Source: Balanoglossus misakiensis (Eukaryota; Hemichordata). Taken from it: 64,000 bases of DNA. The translations under genes and the position numbers were made by a program. Positions 49,001 to 60,600 of this stretch are shown in pieces. Each line of letters opens with the position of its first letter. Position 1 is the first letter of the stretch. The DNA lies in contig CM082580.2 of the NCBI GenBank assembly GCA_040954595.2, positions 9,052,001 through 9,116,000 of the forward strand. The letters are read 5' to 3'. Under the pieces are notes generated by a model, which made no database searches, had not been told where the DNA came from, and saw only the letters and a program-made list of their open reading frames with translations.

Positions 49001-52000
49001 ATGAACTAACACACAGTCCAGCTGTGCCCTTACCAAATAAATGTCAACTCGGTATGAACCCTGATTATTGGGTGTAGGAGTTATTGTAGTTGTCAACCGG
49101 CGCCCCCTAAGAGCGGAAGGAGGAGGGGGAGGAGGTATATGCTTGGCTGGCTATAAAACGAGTATCATTTATTGTGCATGCACATGTATATGTACATGTA
49201 CAACCAGGTCAGTTTGGGAAATGGGGGGAAAAATAAAAAAAGTAATGGAAAATGTATGAGTTAAGTTTACGTTTTTTTAACCTTCAAATTTAAAAATATT
49301 GTCAGTCTGGTTTTAACTATAACACTTATAATTACACACACTTATAATTACACACACACCATTTTACTCGTTTGTTTTTCGCACTTTTTATCATAAGAAA
49401 GCTGGCTCTGTTCGATAAAGACAGAACTCTTCCTTTATCAAACATTTTCAAGCAGCCATCATCTCAGAACAAACATCACAATCACGACCACGAGAACAAA
49501 CAGTGCAATAGCACACACTGAGAGGTGCCCCTGTGCATCCCAACGAATTCTCTACCCCCATTTTCTAGTGCATGGATCCAGCGATGACAACTAAAACAAT
49601 GGGGTTCATCCAAATCACAGGGATGACAGGGGTGGACAAACATTCACACAAATGTGCAGATGCACACCAAAGTTGTGAAGTGTCACGCAACACCGAGAGA
49701 GTGCACAAAATTGACACACTACACAATTTGAACACTGATTTTGTTTTTATATGAAATTGACTGTCTGTAGTGGGCACCTGTCCTGAAACTTTGTTTTGTT
49801 TTTATGTGAAATTGACTGTAGAGGGCGCTATCAGGAACTTTCTTTTGTTTTTATGTGAAATTGACTACAGAAGCTAAGCAATTACTTTATCAGGAAAAGC
49901 ACAAACAAGTCAAGATAGGGGAAAAGTATCTGGATTGGACACATGATCATTGTAATCTTATTCATAAAATGCAAAGGCTCACTACTTTAAACTATTGTAT
50001 GGTGTTTTTGTGGGGAATTGCCGATTTTAAGATCCACTCAACATAGCAACACCAACACTGATGCAAAATCTGGTTTTCACAATGAGCAGACGTACACAGG
50101 CACACCGATGCCTTTGAGTATACATGTAAACTTACCAGAGACATCTGTTTCGACAGCAGTTCCATGCTTTGGGAAGCCCCCTCACGGGAATACCTACTGG
50201 ATCTGGGAGAGGGATGATCTTCAGAGATCCCGCACCTGCTGAGCCTTGGTGAATTGATAGATTCTGCAAAAGCAGTGGTTGAATTGTACTTGAGAGGCAG
50301 AAACATTTTTTCCATAAATTTTAGGGACATCACCAGATAGAATTGGCAGCTTAATTTGCGGCCTTAAAAAAATATACAGCCGTACCTTGTTCTTGCAGAG
50401 AGGGGGTATTGCTAATATATGCAGGCACTGTGCTGGAATTAATCATTCCATCCATAAACTTTTTATTCCTCTGTTGGGATAAAAAAACAGATTGACACAG
50501 CGTGGATCAGTTTATGATCCGTGAGATGCAAAGGGAATATCTCGGCTGTTTTAATACTATACACATCGGTTGTCTTGTATCAAACATAATTTATGGGAAA
50601 AAGGGCAGCGAGAGAGAGACTTTGTCCCTTTAAAGCTAGGCTATGAATTATTACTGTAAACCACAAATGATGAAAACACACAATCTGCACCATTCAATGA
50701 GATTACAATATGTGTGATACTCACTTTAAGATGAATACCACAGCAACACAAAATCTCATTGTTTGATGCGAAAAATGGGTGATTTAGCAGCAACTTTAAT
50801 AAATCAAACAGACACAGCAATCTCTGCAGATTGCATTTCATTTTGCTGCTACAAACTTCTGCTCATCTCTCCTTCAAACTTATGAAGATCACAAAAAAGG
50901 ACATGGACAGCTATATACAATGAGAACATTGGGGTAGCTATATAGTGAGAATACTGTGATAGCTACCTCACCCACCTCCCACAAGGACTTGAAGTCTTTC
51001 TGTTCGATGCGAAGAAACTCGCAGTACTCTGTGGTGACCACCGTGGCATGACGCGGTGTGTCGGTCAGAACCGACTCGCCGAATGCTGTTCCCACGCCCA
51101 ACGTGCAGATGGTGACAGCATCCTGCTTAGATAGCAAGAGGGAAAGTTAGACTTTGCTCAGCAACATACCTGACGCAGGCCATGACTTGACACTGTCGTC
51201 AACCACATGCTTAAAAAAAGTAAAAGGTCTGGCTTTTATTATCAAAACTATGCAAATTTGAGATTACACATATTCGTTTGTGTTCAATGCAACGGAAAAT
51301 TAATGGAAAAATATTCGGAAGACGTAAGAAATTGTAACATTTTACCTTGGGGTCACCTGTCTCAGATACATTCACATCCACTGTGCCCGTGAGAACCGCA
51401 TACCAGTTGGTGCCAATGTCACCTTGGCGAAACACTGAACAAATAAACAGATCACAGTAGATAGAAATTATGCCACGTATTAAAATGCTGACAGAGAGTG
51501 ACAAAAGTGCTAAGGAAAAGGCAACATTGAATGAAAAGGTTAAAGCCCCAATCACTGAGATGCCACTTTTTAAATTATTTCCATGACTTTATGATTAAAC
51601 TTAGATTCAGGATTGCATCCATTTATAAATAAGCTTACTGATGGGTATACAGAAATATGTGCCCACACCCTGTTTGTGACTGTACGTTTTTATGTGCGGA
51701 AGTTAATAAATTGGTGTTGCACCCATATACTCTGCTTTCTGTTGCAAGAGTAGAATCTTTATCAATTCAAAATTCGTGTTAAGTGTGTGAAAAGTGTAAG
51801 CTCATGGGGCTTTAGGTGCTGAAATGTATGTAGGCATAGAAATAAATGATAATGTACTAGTATATGTTCTGATAATTTTGGAGTCTAAATTTTTTTTTTT
51901 CACTTAAATTAACTTATTTTTCTACTGTCACTTTGCCCCAGTTTGCAATACATCACTCCCTCTAGTGGCCATTTGTGTAAGTTTGTAAAGCTTATATAGA

Positions 52001-52873
52001 GGGCGTTAAACTGTTCTGGGAGAAGAAAGCAAAACCATAGACAGAAGGAAAACATTGTATTATTAACATATACTCTCTCAATGCATAAACAGTGGGAAGA
52101 TGTTACATTTTTTTAAACTGTCACATTAATGATTAGAACATCAACCAAACTGCAACGCAAATCTTGACCTTTCTTAATCGGTTATAATGTCAAGGCTGTA
52201 TTATACTCATCAAAATAGCAATTCTTTAGTTGAATACAAACTCTGAAATGTGCTCTAAACTGAACTGTTCGATTCTTCTGATATAACTTCTGAGTCAAAA
52301 GACAAACACCAGACTGAATGTTGAAATATTCATATGAATAGTTCCGTTACCATGGTATCCATGACCTCAACCGAAATTCAAACCAATCTTTTATGAATAC
52401 TGTATGTTACGCAAATTATAAATTCCTGCTAAATCTGATTACATGTAATATAAACTTCCACCAATTCTTTTTGTAAAAATTTAACCTAATTTGCACACAC
52501 CCACTGAAAGTCTTCATAGGAAAATTCATGAATGAACTATATTAGACAACTGAAAATTTATAATGGTTTTGCCAAAGGGGTTAGGAAAGGTGACAAGGTC
52601 AGAGGGAAGCATTGAAAAAAGATGGAAAAATCAACAATGGATGCTGGGTTCTGTACATGAAATATGCATTTTCCATGCACACATCCGGCGGCAAAATTCC
52701 CCAATATAAGCTCTACACGAATCAGCTTACATGTAATTCCTTTGTCAAGGTCTTCGTAGTATCCATAGTAACAGATCTGTTGTAGCAACAGCGGGTGGAA
52801 CCTCTCGAAGGTTTTCACATCTTTGAGTCTTGAATAAATTATATCCAGATCTTCTCCGGTTCTGTCCGCTGGC
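37074..52873 (-). CDS. RAPGEF4: cAMP-activated Rap exchange factor EPAC2 (5' exon missing)
   Basis: Exchanges GDP for GTP on Rap when cAMP binds. Exons in transcript order: 52731-52873, 51346-51434, 50976-51122, 50386-50470, 50136-50263, 46142-46204, 45083-45311, 44653-44836, 44195-44340, 43778-44001, 43469-43575, 41924-42093, 41366-41502, 40436-40573, 39890-40001, 39407-39553, 39149-39246, 38742-38867, 38300-38478, 38014-38104, 37568-37771, 37369-37478, 37074-37146. About 1043 residues, phases consistent. Domains: cNBD-A ([29 protein letters not shown]), DEP ([19 protein letters not shown]), cNBD-B ([29 protein letters not shown]), REM ([16 protein letters not shown]), RA-like ([14 protein letters not shown]) and RasGEF ([25 protein letters not shown]). 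The end [10 protein letters not shown]...LEPRRS is that of EPAC2. Two cNBDs mean the RAPGEF4 type. The first visible exon begins with phase 2 and needs an upstream coding exon. Confidence 0.96.
40381..40432. mobile_element. Diverged relative of the piggyBac-type MITE
   Basis: CTGGACCTCTACAGATGGCC resembles the inner part of the copy at 26395-26495 (complement of GTAGAGGTCC), followed by a degraded GGGGCAAAGGGGTCAAAA end. It stops right at the donor side of an EPAC2 exon (exon 40436-40573). Confidence 0.35.
41213..41248. repeat. Poly(T)-poly(G) tract
   Basis: About 22 T followed by about 11 G in an EPAC2 intron. Read from the minus strand it is C then A, as at the 3' end of a retroposed element, but no element body was recognised next to it. 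Confidence 0.6.
44621..44642. repeat. (GT)n plus poly(G) tract near splice site
   Basis: GT repeat followed by about ten G, ending roughly ten bases from the EPAC2 exon at 44653-44836, on its donor side. Confidence 0.6.
48275..48291. repeat. CAGT tetranucleotide microsatellite
   Basis: Four tandem CAGT units in the large EPAC2 intron between the exons at 46142 and 50136. Confidence 0.7.
48573..48597. repeat. AAAC tetranucleotide microsatellite
   Basis: About six copies of AAAC/CAAA; a second short array of the same unit lies at about 48511-48526. In the same EPAC2 intron. Confidence 0.75.
49739..49873. repeat. Tandem repeat, ~50-55 bp unit, 2.6 copies
   Basis: Copies start at 49739, 49794 and 49843. 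Each begins TTTTGTTTTTATGTGAAATT (first copy has one change), and the second carries GTAGAGGGCGCTATCAGGAA. It lies in the EPAC2 intron upstream of the exon at 46142-46204, about 260 bases past the exon at 50136-50263. Confidence 0.75.
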
Positions 52874-55800
52874 CTGTATAGAGACAAAACAGGTTTAATC
52901 CCATTATAAGGGTCACCTCATGCGCCCACACAGCTTCTTGTGTCCCCCAAGACACTAGTCCTTTGGAAATATCGATTTTATTTCTGCCTCCCCAACGTAA
53001 GTCACATTTGTAACTCTGATAATTGGCATTCTTATATTTTCTTTTGAGCAGCAAAAACCCTTTTCAAAATACGTTGTTTCATTTATCAGTGTATGACACG
53101 GCCGATATTTGATATCAATGCAGCTATTGATTTTGTATAAACATTGGAATTTGCCGTTCAGTCGTGGCAGGTAGTTGTGCAACAGTATAGCGTCATGTGA
53201 CTATAAAATCAGACATGGTGACAAATAGAGAAACATCTATTCACTGTCTGAACCAGACCATGAATGTACAGAAGAAATTGTTAAATTTGCATAGATGTCC
53301 AGTTTATAGAGGTTCTTTTAACATGCTGTTCTATGTATGTGAAAAGACTGAAAAGGGTTTCCAGATTAGACAGGTTTCGCTTTAGACAGGTTTTACATAA
53401 ACCATAAATAAAATGGCTGCATTCCAATTGGTTCACAGCATGAAACAGGATCAAATTATCAAGAGATTAACCAATCAGCCATCAGGTTTAAAAATAAACA
53501 CAGCAGGACCCAATCAACAGTAGCACTCAAAACTCATAACCATCAAAAGCTGCTACAGCCAGCGAAAACTTTTATGAAACCAGTCGCCTAATAATTCTAT
53601 ACAAGTGTCTGTGCATGTCGAGACAGGCATGGCGGGAGGGCAGGCAACAACCACCAAAATGCCATAAAAATCACCGTCTTCCCACCACCTTGGTGATTTA
53701 GTCTCTCGTTATTTATGCAAATGTTCCACAGATTCTGCAAATGTCGCTGAGGCCCTACAGCAAGGAATAGAAACCAATGACTCACTGCATGCCACGTCTC
53801 CGATGGAAATGAAACATGAACCATCAAATACACAAGATTGGGATGCAAGAGTTCAATTTGAAAATATACTGGTCGCAGGTTCAAACAAATACGTCCCATT
53901 AGAATTTGCCAGAATTTATTTTAATCACATCACGGTACTTCATAGTGGCCCAAATTAAACAACAATAATGCGGTTCCCAAAGTAAACATGTTTGTTTGTT
54001 TATTGTTTCCTCTAAGACCTATCATAAACATGTCATAAAAAAATTGTTGTTTCTTTTATATGTGAAGAGAGGCTGGTGAAGAAAAATAAGTTGACACAGC
54101 TTGCCTAGTTGCTGAGAAACTGTACAGTACATTTGTGGATATTAAATATACAACTGAATATATGATCCTCCCTAATGCCTGTATATGAATTAATTAAGAA
54201 TTCTTAAGACATTTCATATTAGATGTATAAGACGAAAGCTGCTGTGTGAAATGATATGTTCATGGCTGTCACGTTTACGGAAGTGCTCTGTAACGGTTTC
54301 ATTTTCAGATTGTAGTCGATTGCTGATTGCAGTTAAGTAGACCATGGGATATCCAACACCTGCTCACACGATTGTACGATTTCTGAAGAGTGCATGTGTC
54401 TGTGTGTTGGTGTGTTGCGTAGACTCTCAGCCCGTGTGTATTAACACCCCAAAGGATTTGTAACTGTCAAATTCTACTTCATGTCGCCCTAGAAACCCAA
54501 AGCTTAGAGAGAAGAAACTGTACGCGTGCAGCGATTACAGCAGACTGAATTTAAGTCAAGCAAAGATTGATATGATTCCATGAACCTTTCAGGGTGATTA
54601 GGTGATGCCATGGCAACCAAATCCAGGTCAGGGTCGGGATGGAATCCATGGGATATGATAAAAGCAGGAAAAATTATGCTTACGCCATGTTGGTTTTATG
54701 GGGTTTACATATAAGTCGCCATGACTGACTCAAGATTATTATGGTACTGCTCGTCAAAATATGCCGAATCACTGATGAGATTTTAGAGATCAAATTTCAG
54801 TGTCCATGAATTTTATAACAAGTGAGTTATGCTCTTGTGATAACAATTATTCTAGTATTGAACGAAATATTATAGACATATATAACATTACATGTCTACA
54901 AGAAGAGTTAGCCAATGGTTTTAATTACCAAACAATGTACCAAATTCCCAAACAATGTAAAAGCTTTATTACATATCAAAATATACATGTGCCAACATTT
55001 GTTTTGCTCTGAAGACGTCAGTCCTACGCTCGATGTTAAATGTGAATTAAAGTTTTTCGCCATTATGCCTTGCTTCTCCCCACACCACTGTAACTTGTAA
55101 GACTCAGAATTAGAATTTGAATATCAGTCCTACAAAACAAAAGAATTTACATATTACTAGTTCAACACCTGTTTTACTCTGAATAAAAGTGAGTGCATGA
55201 GCTTTTGAGTTCTCTTCATTTCAGTCTGCCTTAGTAAGTGTATGCTGCTCCTTATACAGATAGTATAGTAATAGCGTGGTCACTGTAGATCAATCAAAAA
55301 TAGTGCAATTAATGAAATTGAATCACTACACCATCATTTTAATATGGTGGAAAGATGGCGAGGGATCTGATTAGCTCTCACCATGGTTACTGACAACAGC
55401 ATGTACGGTATTTCAACTTCAGCGTGCAGCATATAAAATATTGTTAGCATTTCCTCAAATGAGTCGGTCATTACCGAAACATCTCACGACGGAGGTCAGC
55501 TAGACCTACATGTACCAGTACATGCACACATGTCTATGTTGCCATTTCAAATGCCATATTACTGAAATGAGAAGTACAACATTGTTGTCTCTTCATCAGT
55601 TGAATACACTAGCTGGCTTTGTACGCCAATGGTAGAAAAGGGACAGCTATTCTTGAGCAGAAGTCTTAGAGTCACTCATATTCCCAAGAGCAGATAGTAT
55701 TTCTGTTGAGGCCAATTTACTGGCAAAATGCTTAATATGCAGGGTTCATTTTACCTGAACTACTGGTAGCTACCATGCGCTATAATAATCCTCTTGGATT

Positions 55801-57180
55801 GTTTATTAGGAAAGAGCAAACTGCTCCAATTCCCCTTCCCAATCATTTATACTCTGAATGCCTCGGCAAAAATGCTGTACACCACAGGATTTTAACTCTA
55901 GAGCTGAACGCATTATAAGGTTAATAGTGATGTCATACGCAACAAAAACAGAACTATAGAAGCTTCTATATTTTCTAACGTTTTTGTCTATCCAAACTAA
56001 CAACATGAAGAAGCTGCATGTTCACATTCAAATCAGTCTGACACATGCAAGCTGCAGGAGTTTGGTTATTGTGTGAGCTGTCCGCATAAATGTTGCAGAT
56101 TTTCATCAGACTTTGTGAGGTACTGCCACTTGACTGAACAGGGCAAACATCGCCATTTCACCTAAAAGCTCCTAAAGGATGAGCCAACAAAAGACGCAGT
56201 TTACCCAGTAAGCAATTCTGAAGCTGTCATGAAATTCTAAGAAAATGTAACCATTTTCCGAAAGCTTGGAAATGCAAGAATTCATTTGAATGGGTTTACA
56301 ATTGGATGAACTATACCGCGTCACATTCAGTATAAACACCAGTCTATATAGTTATGTTATATATGGTTCAAATGTTTAAAAGTAATTAGAAAATATTGCA
56401 CTTTCAATGTTAAGGATCTACAAAAAATGGATGCGTAAATTGTTGATTACATTTACAGCCGCAATATGATTTTAGAAAAAATAAGTTCTCTTCAAGAGCC
56501 TTGAATTATACTCTGGAAATGAGACATCGGAAACACTGTCCGGTAATAAGAGACAGTTATACGGTGGATCTTTTTCTGAATCCAAATACAAAATGGCTGA
56601 CGCAAATCTCTGAATCACAAGCCTGCTTGAATCTTACCTAATGTCACAGGATCACTAACACACACTGTGAGTGGCTTTTATCAGTGATTTATCAGTCCCC
56701 ACTATTTTACCGGTAATAATACCATGATAAATTCTCATCCACATGCGACCATCAATGGCCTTGCCTCATTTTTCTGTCTGCAATACTTTTAGTAATTTAC
56801 CATCATTCATGTGGACTGACATCCCTGATGCCATTTGTGGATTTGTTTCAGGGTACTCTGAATCTCTGCTCTGCTTAAAATAGAAACATACCACGGTGAC
56901 TTAATCCACTGATATATCGGACATTCATTAAGATGCCATTTTTTGTCACTGCAAGCAAAATTCTCTTATAAAACATTCAATTTTTATTTTAATATTTTAG
57001 TTTACAAAGATTATTCATTCACCATAATACTGTTTTGTGGTAGAGGCCAACGTATTCCACTCATTGACAATTGATCAAAATGACCAAACATCACACAAAC
57101 TCTCGGTGGAATTTTTGAAGAAATTACAACATCTGAAAATAACAGAAACAAAACCATAAATTTTCATCAACACAGTTACT
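52874..57180. other. Probable EPAC2 first intron, proximal part
   Basis: AT-rich. Open frames are scattered and without domains, for example on the minus strand 53597-53899. No convincing first coding exon of EPAC2 was found: a candidate ATG needs a phase-2 donor, and the few found are not persuasive. Confidence 0.5.
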
Positions 57181-57189
57181 CGTTTAAAT

Positions 57190-57610
57190 TGTTATTCATG
57201 GCGTCTAGAAATCGAAACTCGGATGGCATAGTCGGGAGACGTTTCACCAATCTTTCCAGGTACCACCATGACAAGACTAATTTCAATGAGGATCATCCTG
57301 TCCAGACGGTCACAAAACTCAATTACTCGCGGAGATTAACCGCCGAGTATGCCCATACAGACATCATCCCGATCTTGCGCTGCCATTTTCTACACCGGCA
57401 GACCGCCGTAAATGTCGGTCCAATTAAGGACGGCGAAGACACGCACACGCCGCAACCGCGAAACAGTAATCTTCACGAGAATAACGAAGTTCATTTGATG
57501 TTCCGGAACAAATCCGCCACCCTGATTCTCAATTAACCTTTCAATCACACAGTTGCATCGACTCGATTCACTGTCTCTAAAGTTTCCCGGCGAACCCCTG
57601 TCCGTGCCGT
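57190..57610. promoter_or_regulatory. CpG-rich patch, candidate promoter
   Basis: Roughly thirty CpG dinucleotides in about 400 bases, far denser than the flanking AT-rich DNA. It lies about 4.3 kb upstream of the first visible EPAC2 exon. By position it could be an EPAC2 promoter/first exon or the start of an unrecognised transcript. An open frame on plus (ATG 57198 to stop 57536, 112 codons) shows no domain and may be accidental. Confidence 0.35.
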
Positions 57611-60600
57611 AAAATGTTATTTTCCCAGATTCCCCATAACAACATCAACCGGATAAAAAGTTAACGACTGTGCTAGGACTCCCACATGAACACATATACC
57701 ATGCCTGACTTTTTTTTTCTGTGAAAATCTCGTGATGAGGTTCATAAAAATTCCCGAGAAAACATCTACACTGAAATTACCTGAGACAACCACTCCACTG
57801 AAATTAGTTGCGAAAACATGTACTTTGAAGTTATGTTGATATTGTACGGAAATTAAAATCTGAACTGAAATCACCAATGCAAGAATGTTTTCATCAATGA
57901 CATCAAAGTTAACACATTGACGTAAAACTCTAATGTTTACATATATGTATTATTAGATTCAGCAACTACCTGGCTAGGATTTCAAGGCTCTCTAATTTTA
58001 CGAGGTTTATATAGGGACCTACCGCTATCCATTAAAACAGGTAATTGCTTTAACAAACACCTCAATTTGATTCTGCATCAGAATTCTATGAGTGAGGTAT
58101 TTCGTCAACCGCTCGGCGAAATTGGTCACTGGCATGCAAAGTCGTCGACAGTGATCATTCGCGGAATCCAAACAGCTTTTCTTAATTCGATAGCCTGACT
58201 TCCTGCGACTGAAGGATCAGGTGGGACAGCACCAGGACACTGAAAATAGAACGCACACGAAACCATGATTGATTGCTGTCGTATTTGTGAAGTCGTGATC
58301 CACTGTGGTGCTTTCAACATTCTAACTAATTCTCTTCCTCAAGTCACCACTGAGCATAATGTGCAAATGCATTCACGTGACTCAAACCAGTCAAAGATTT
58401 GATGTCCATTAAAACAGTCCTTGAAACTGCGCATTTTATACCGATTAATACACATTATGGAACATTGTCCCTGAACCTTGATATCACATCTCTATGTCGT
58501 CTCTTTTGTAGTAAAAGAACATAAAATTTCATGTACCTAAGGTGGTTAAGATGTCACCCATGGCAAACTGATATCCCTGACTGTGTCCTTTTCCTGGCCT
58601 GTTTTTTTGTTTCCTTGAGATGCAATCTGAACACTTGTAATCGTACAGCCCTCCAGCAATGAATGGATGGATAGAGACAGAATTTTTCCCTTGAGAATGA
58701 TATGTTAAATTATATCTTCTTCTTTTTTTGTTAAAAACCAGTTTATTCAAGTGTAATGTTTCCCCTTTTTGTTTGCACCCCTATATTCACACACATAGTT
58801 TGAGTCATACTTATAATACCACTTCATGACTGATATGATTTCGCAGAATCTCATCATAGCCATCTTTTCTTTACGACATTATAATAAGACTTGATCATAT
58901 CCCCATGATGATAAAAAATATGAAGATCTATTTAAATTTCTATCACAGTTCAACAGCAGCCAAATTTGGTCGTACATCATTCAGCGCTCTGAAAATCTGA
59001 CAAGAACAAGAGAGTCACTCCCCAGCTCCTTGCCGCACACACATCCTCGCGCCCGATGCTCTTATCAGCTATTTACGTACCCAGGTCGTACGCTGGATAT
59101 AAATTAGTATGCCTCGCATTGCCTGGCGAGGTGTAAATAGCAGCCCTGAGAATGTAAACTTTTACTGGGGCTTATCAAATCAAACACTGTTAGTTTTATC
59201 TCTCAAATAATATTACTTCTCAGCGCTTGAATGCTATTGCCACTGAGCAATTTTCCGTGCTGCTGTCGACCATGCAGACACTGTAATGTTTTGTTTGCCA
59301 AGGTGTCGCTTCAATGATATGCGGAGTATGACGTCCTCTTCAAGAATGACAGAGGTGTTCAAATCTCACAAATGCCCTGGCCTTGCATTTGATGTGCACT
59401 TTCCAGTGGGAAATGGAGAAATTCTGATAGCTTTGATGAGATAAAGACATCTGAGTCGGCATGACCTATCCTCTTATCGCTAAATGATGCGTCTTTTATG
59501 TAGCATATTAGCTCACAAATATTAGGGTTAGGGATTATACTGCTGTAATGACTGGAGTGGGTGTACGATTGGGCAAGATATCAGCAGTCTTCTTTGTCAA
59601 GATTTAATATCCGTGATGAAAAGTCACCACACACTATCTAAACATTGTAATTTTCAGAGTAAACGCACTTTGAATATAACGTTATGCTTATTAGGCTTCA
59701 AATGTTTCTATTTCTGTCTTTTATTTGTAACATATACATAATTTTGATTATTTTGGTGAAATAATCTAGGTTTATCTTCTTACCGAGACATGTTGAATTG
59801 TTCACAATGTGTGTTATATTACTAATATACCTGTACTGGCGTCACACATGGATAAAATCCTGTGCTGTACATTCTGTATTTGTAAATTCCAAATGGGACC
59901 CTTTAACCTTCAAGAATATTAGGGAGGTCAACAAGTCAAAAAGGCAAATCGCAGTTCAAATTAATCAAACTGAATCCCCCAAAAATGAATTATTCAAAAT
60001 TTTGTGCCTATAAGACATTCTACCACTTGGGGGGGAAATTAAACCTATGTCTTCTACTATGTAATACAGACATATCATCTCATGCTTTAAACATCTTAGA
60101 TGCATTTTATCAGAATTAATTTTTAATGAATAAGTATACATCTTACTTCACGAGTTTTATAAGATGTCGACATAAATTAAATTACGTGAGCCTTTTTTCC
60201 AACTGGGACATAATTCCCTGTGTATTTCATCATAATTTTCTCATTGTCGCTGGACCATAATCTGAGTACTAATACACCGGGTACATGCTCAGAATTACTA
60301 TCATGTCAAGACAGCAGACGACGATCATTTCCATAATTGCACTGTCGGCTGCAGATGATGGAATGGGGCAATAAGATGCCATTTTCACTTACGGATGACT
60401 ATCAACTATCTCTGTATATAGATTTGTTTGTCACAAAGCCAGGATGAAACACAAACAACGATATTCACATGTGGATCTCGGATGTGATCACTCGTTTGTG
60501 GAGGGGAATATTGGCTTTTCTTGCGAGTGCTAGAGGTTAAAAGCTACCTGTACTTTTCTGTCTGGAAGGGTGGGGAGTGTCATACTTTGGAACAGAGTTA

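Larger units (their letters stand above)
46205..50135. other. Large EPAC2 intron
   Basis: 3.9 kb intron holding microsatellites, C/G runs and the 50-55 bp tandem repeat. No coding exon of EPAC2 or another gene was recognised. Confidence 0.65.

Noticed and set aside
53597-53899. 100-codon minus-strand open frame
   Set aside because: No ATG-supported start context, no similarity recognised, no splice signals at its borders that link to EPAC2.
54684-54688. ATGGC|GTAAGC on the minus strand as EPAC2 first exon (would give M-A then PADRTG)
   Set aside because: Phase and start context fit, but a five-base coding exon has too little information to distinguish from chance, and the known protein has a longer N-terminus.
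57198-57536. 112-codon plus-strand open frame in the CpG-rich patch
   Set aside because: No recognisable motif, no splice or poly(A) context; GC-rich sequence stays open by chance. Kept only as a note under the promoter candidate.
57770-57830. Minus-strand ATG frame FSQLISVEWLSQ with a GTAATT donor, superficially like the EPAC2 N-terminus
   Set aside because: It ends in phase 0 whereas phase 2 is required, and it lies within locally repetitive sequence.
58020-58034. ATGGATAGCGGTAG|GT on the minus strand as EPAC2 first exon
   Set aside because: Phase 2 is right, but the donor GTCCCT is poor, and a stronger donor inside it gives the wrong phase.
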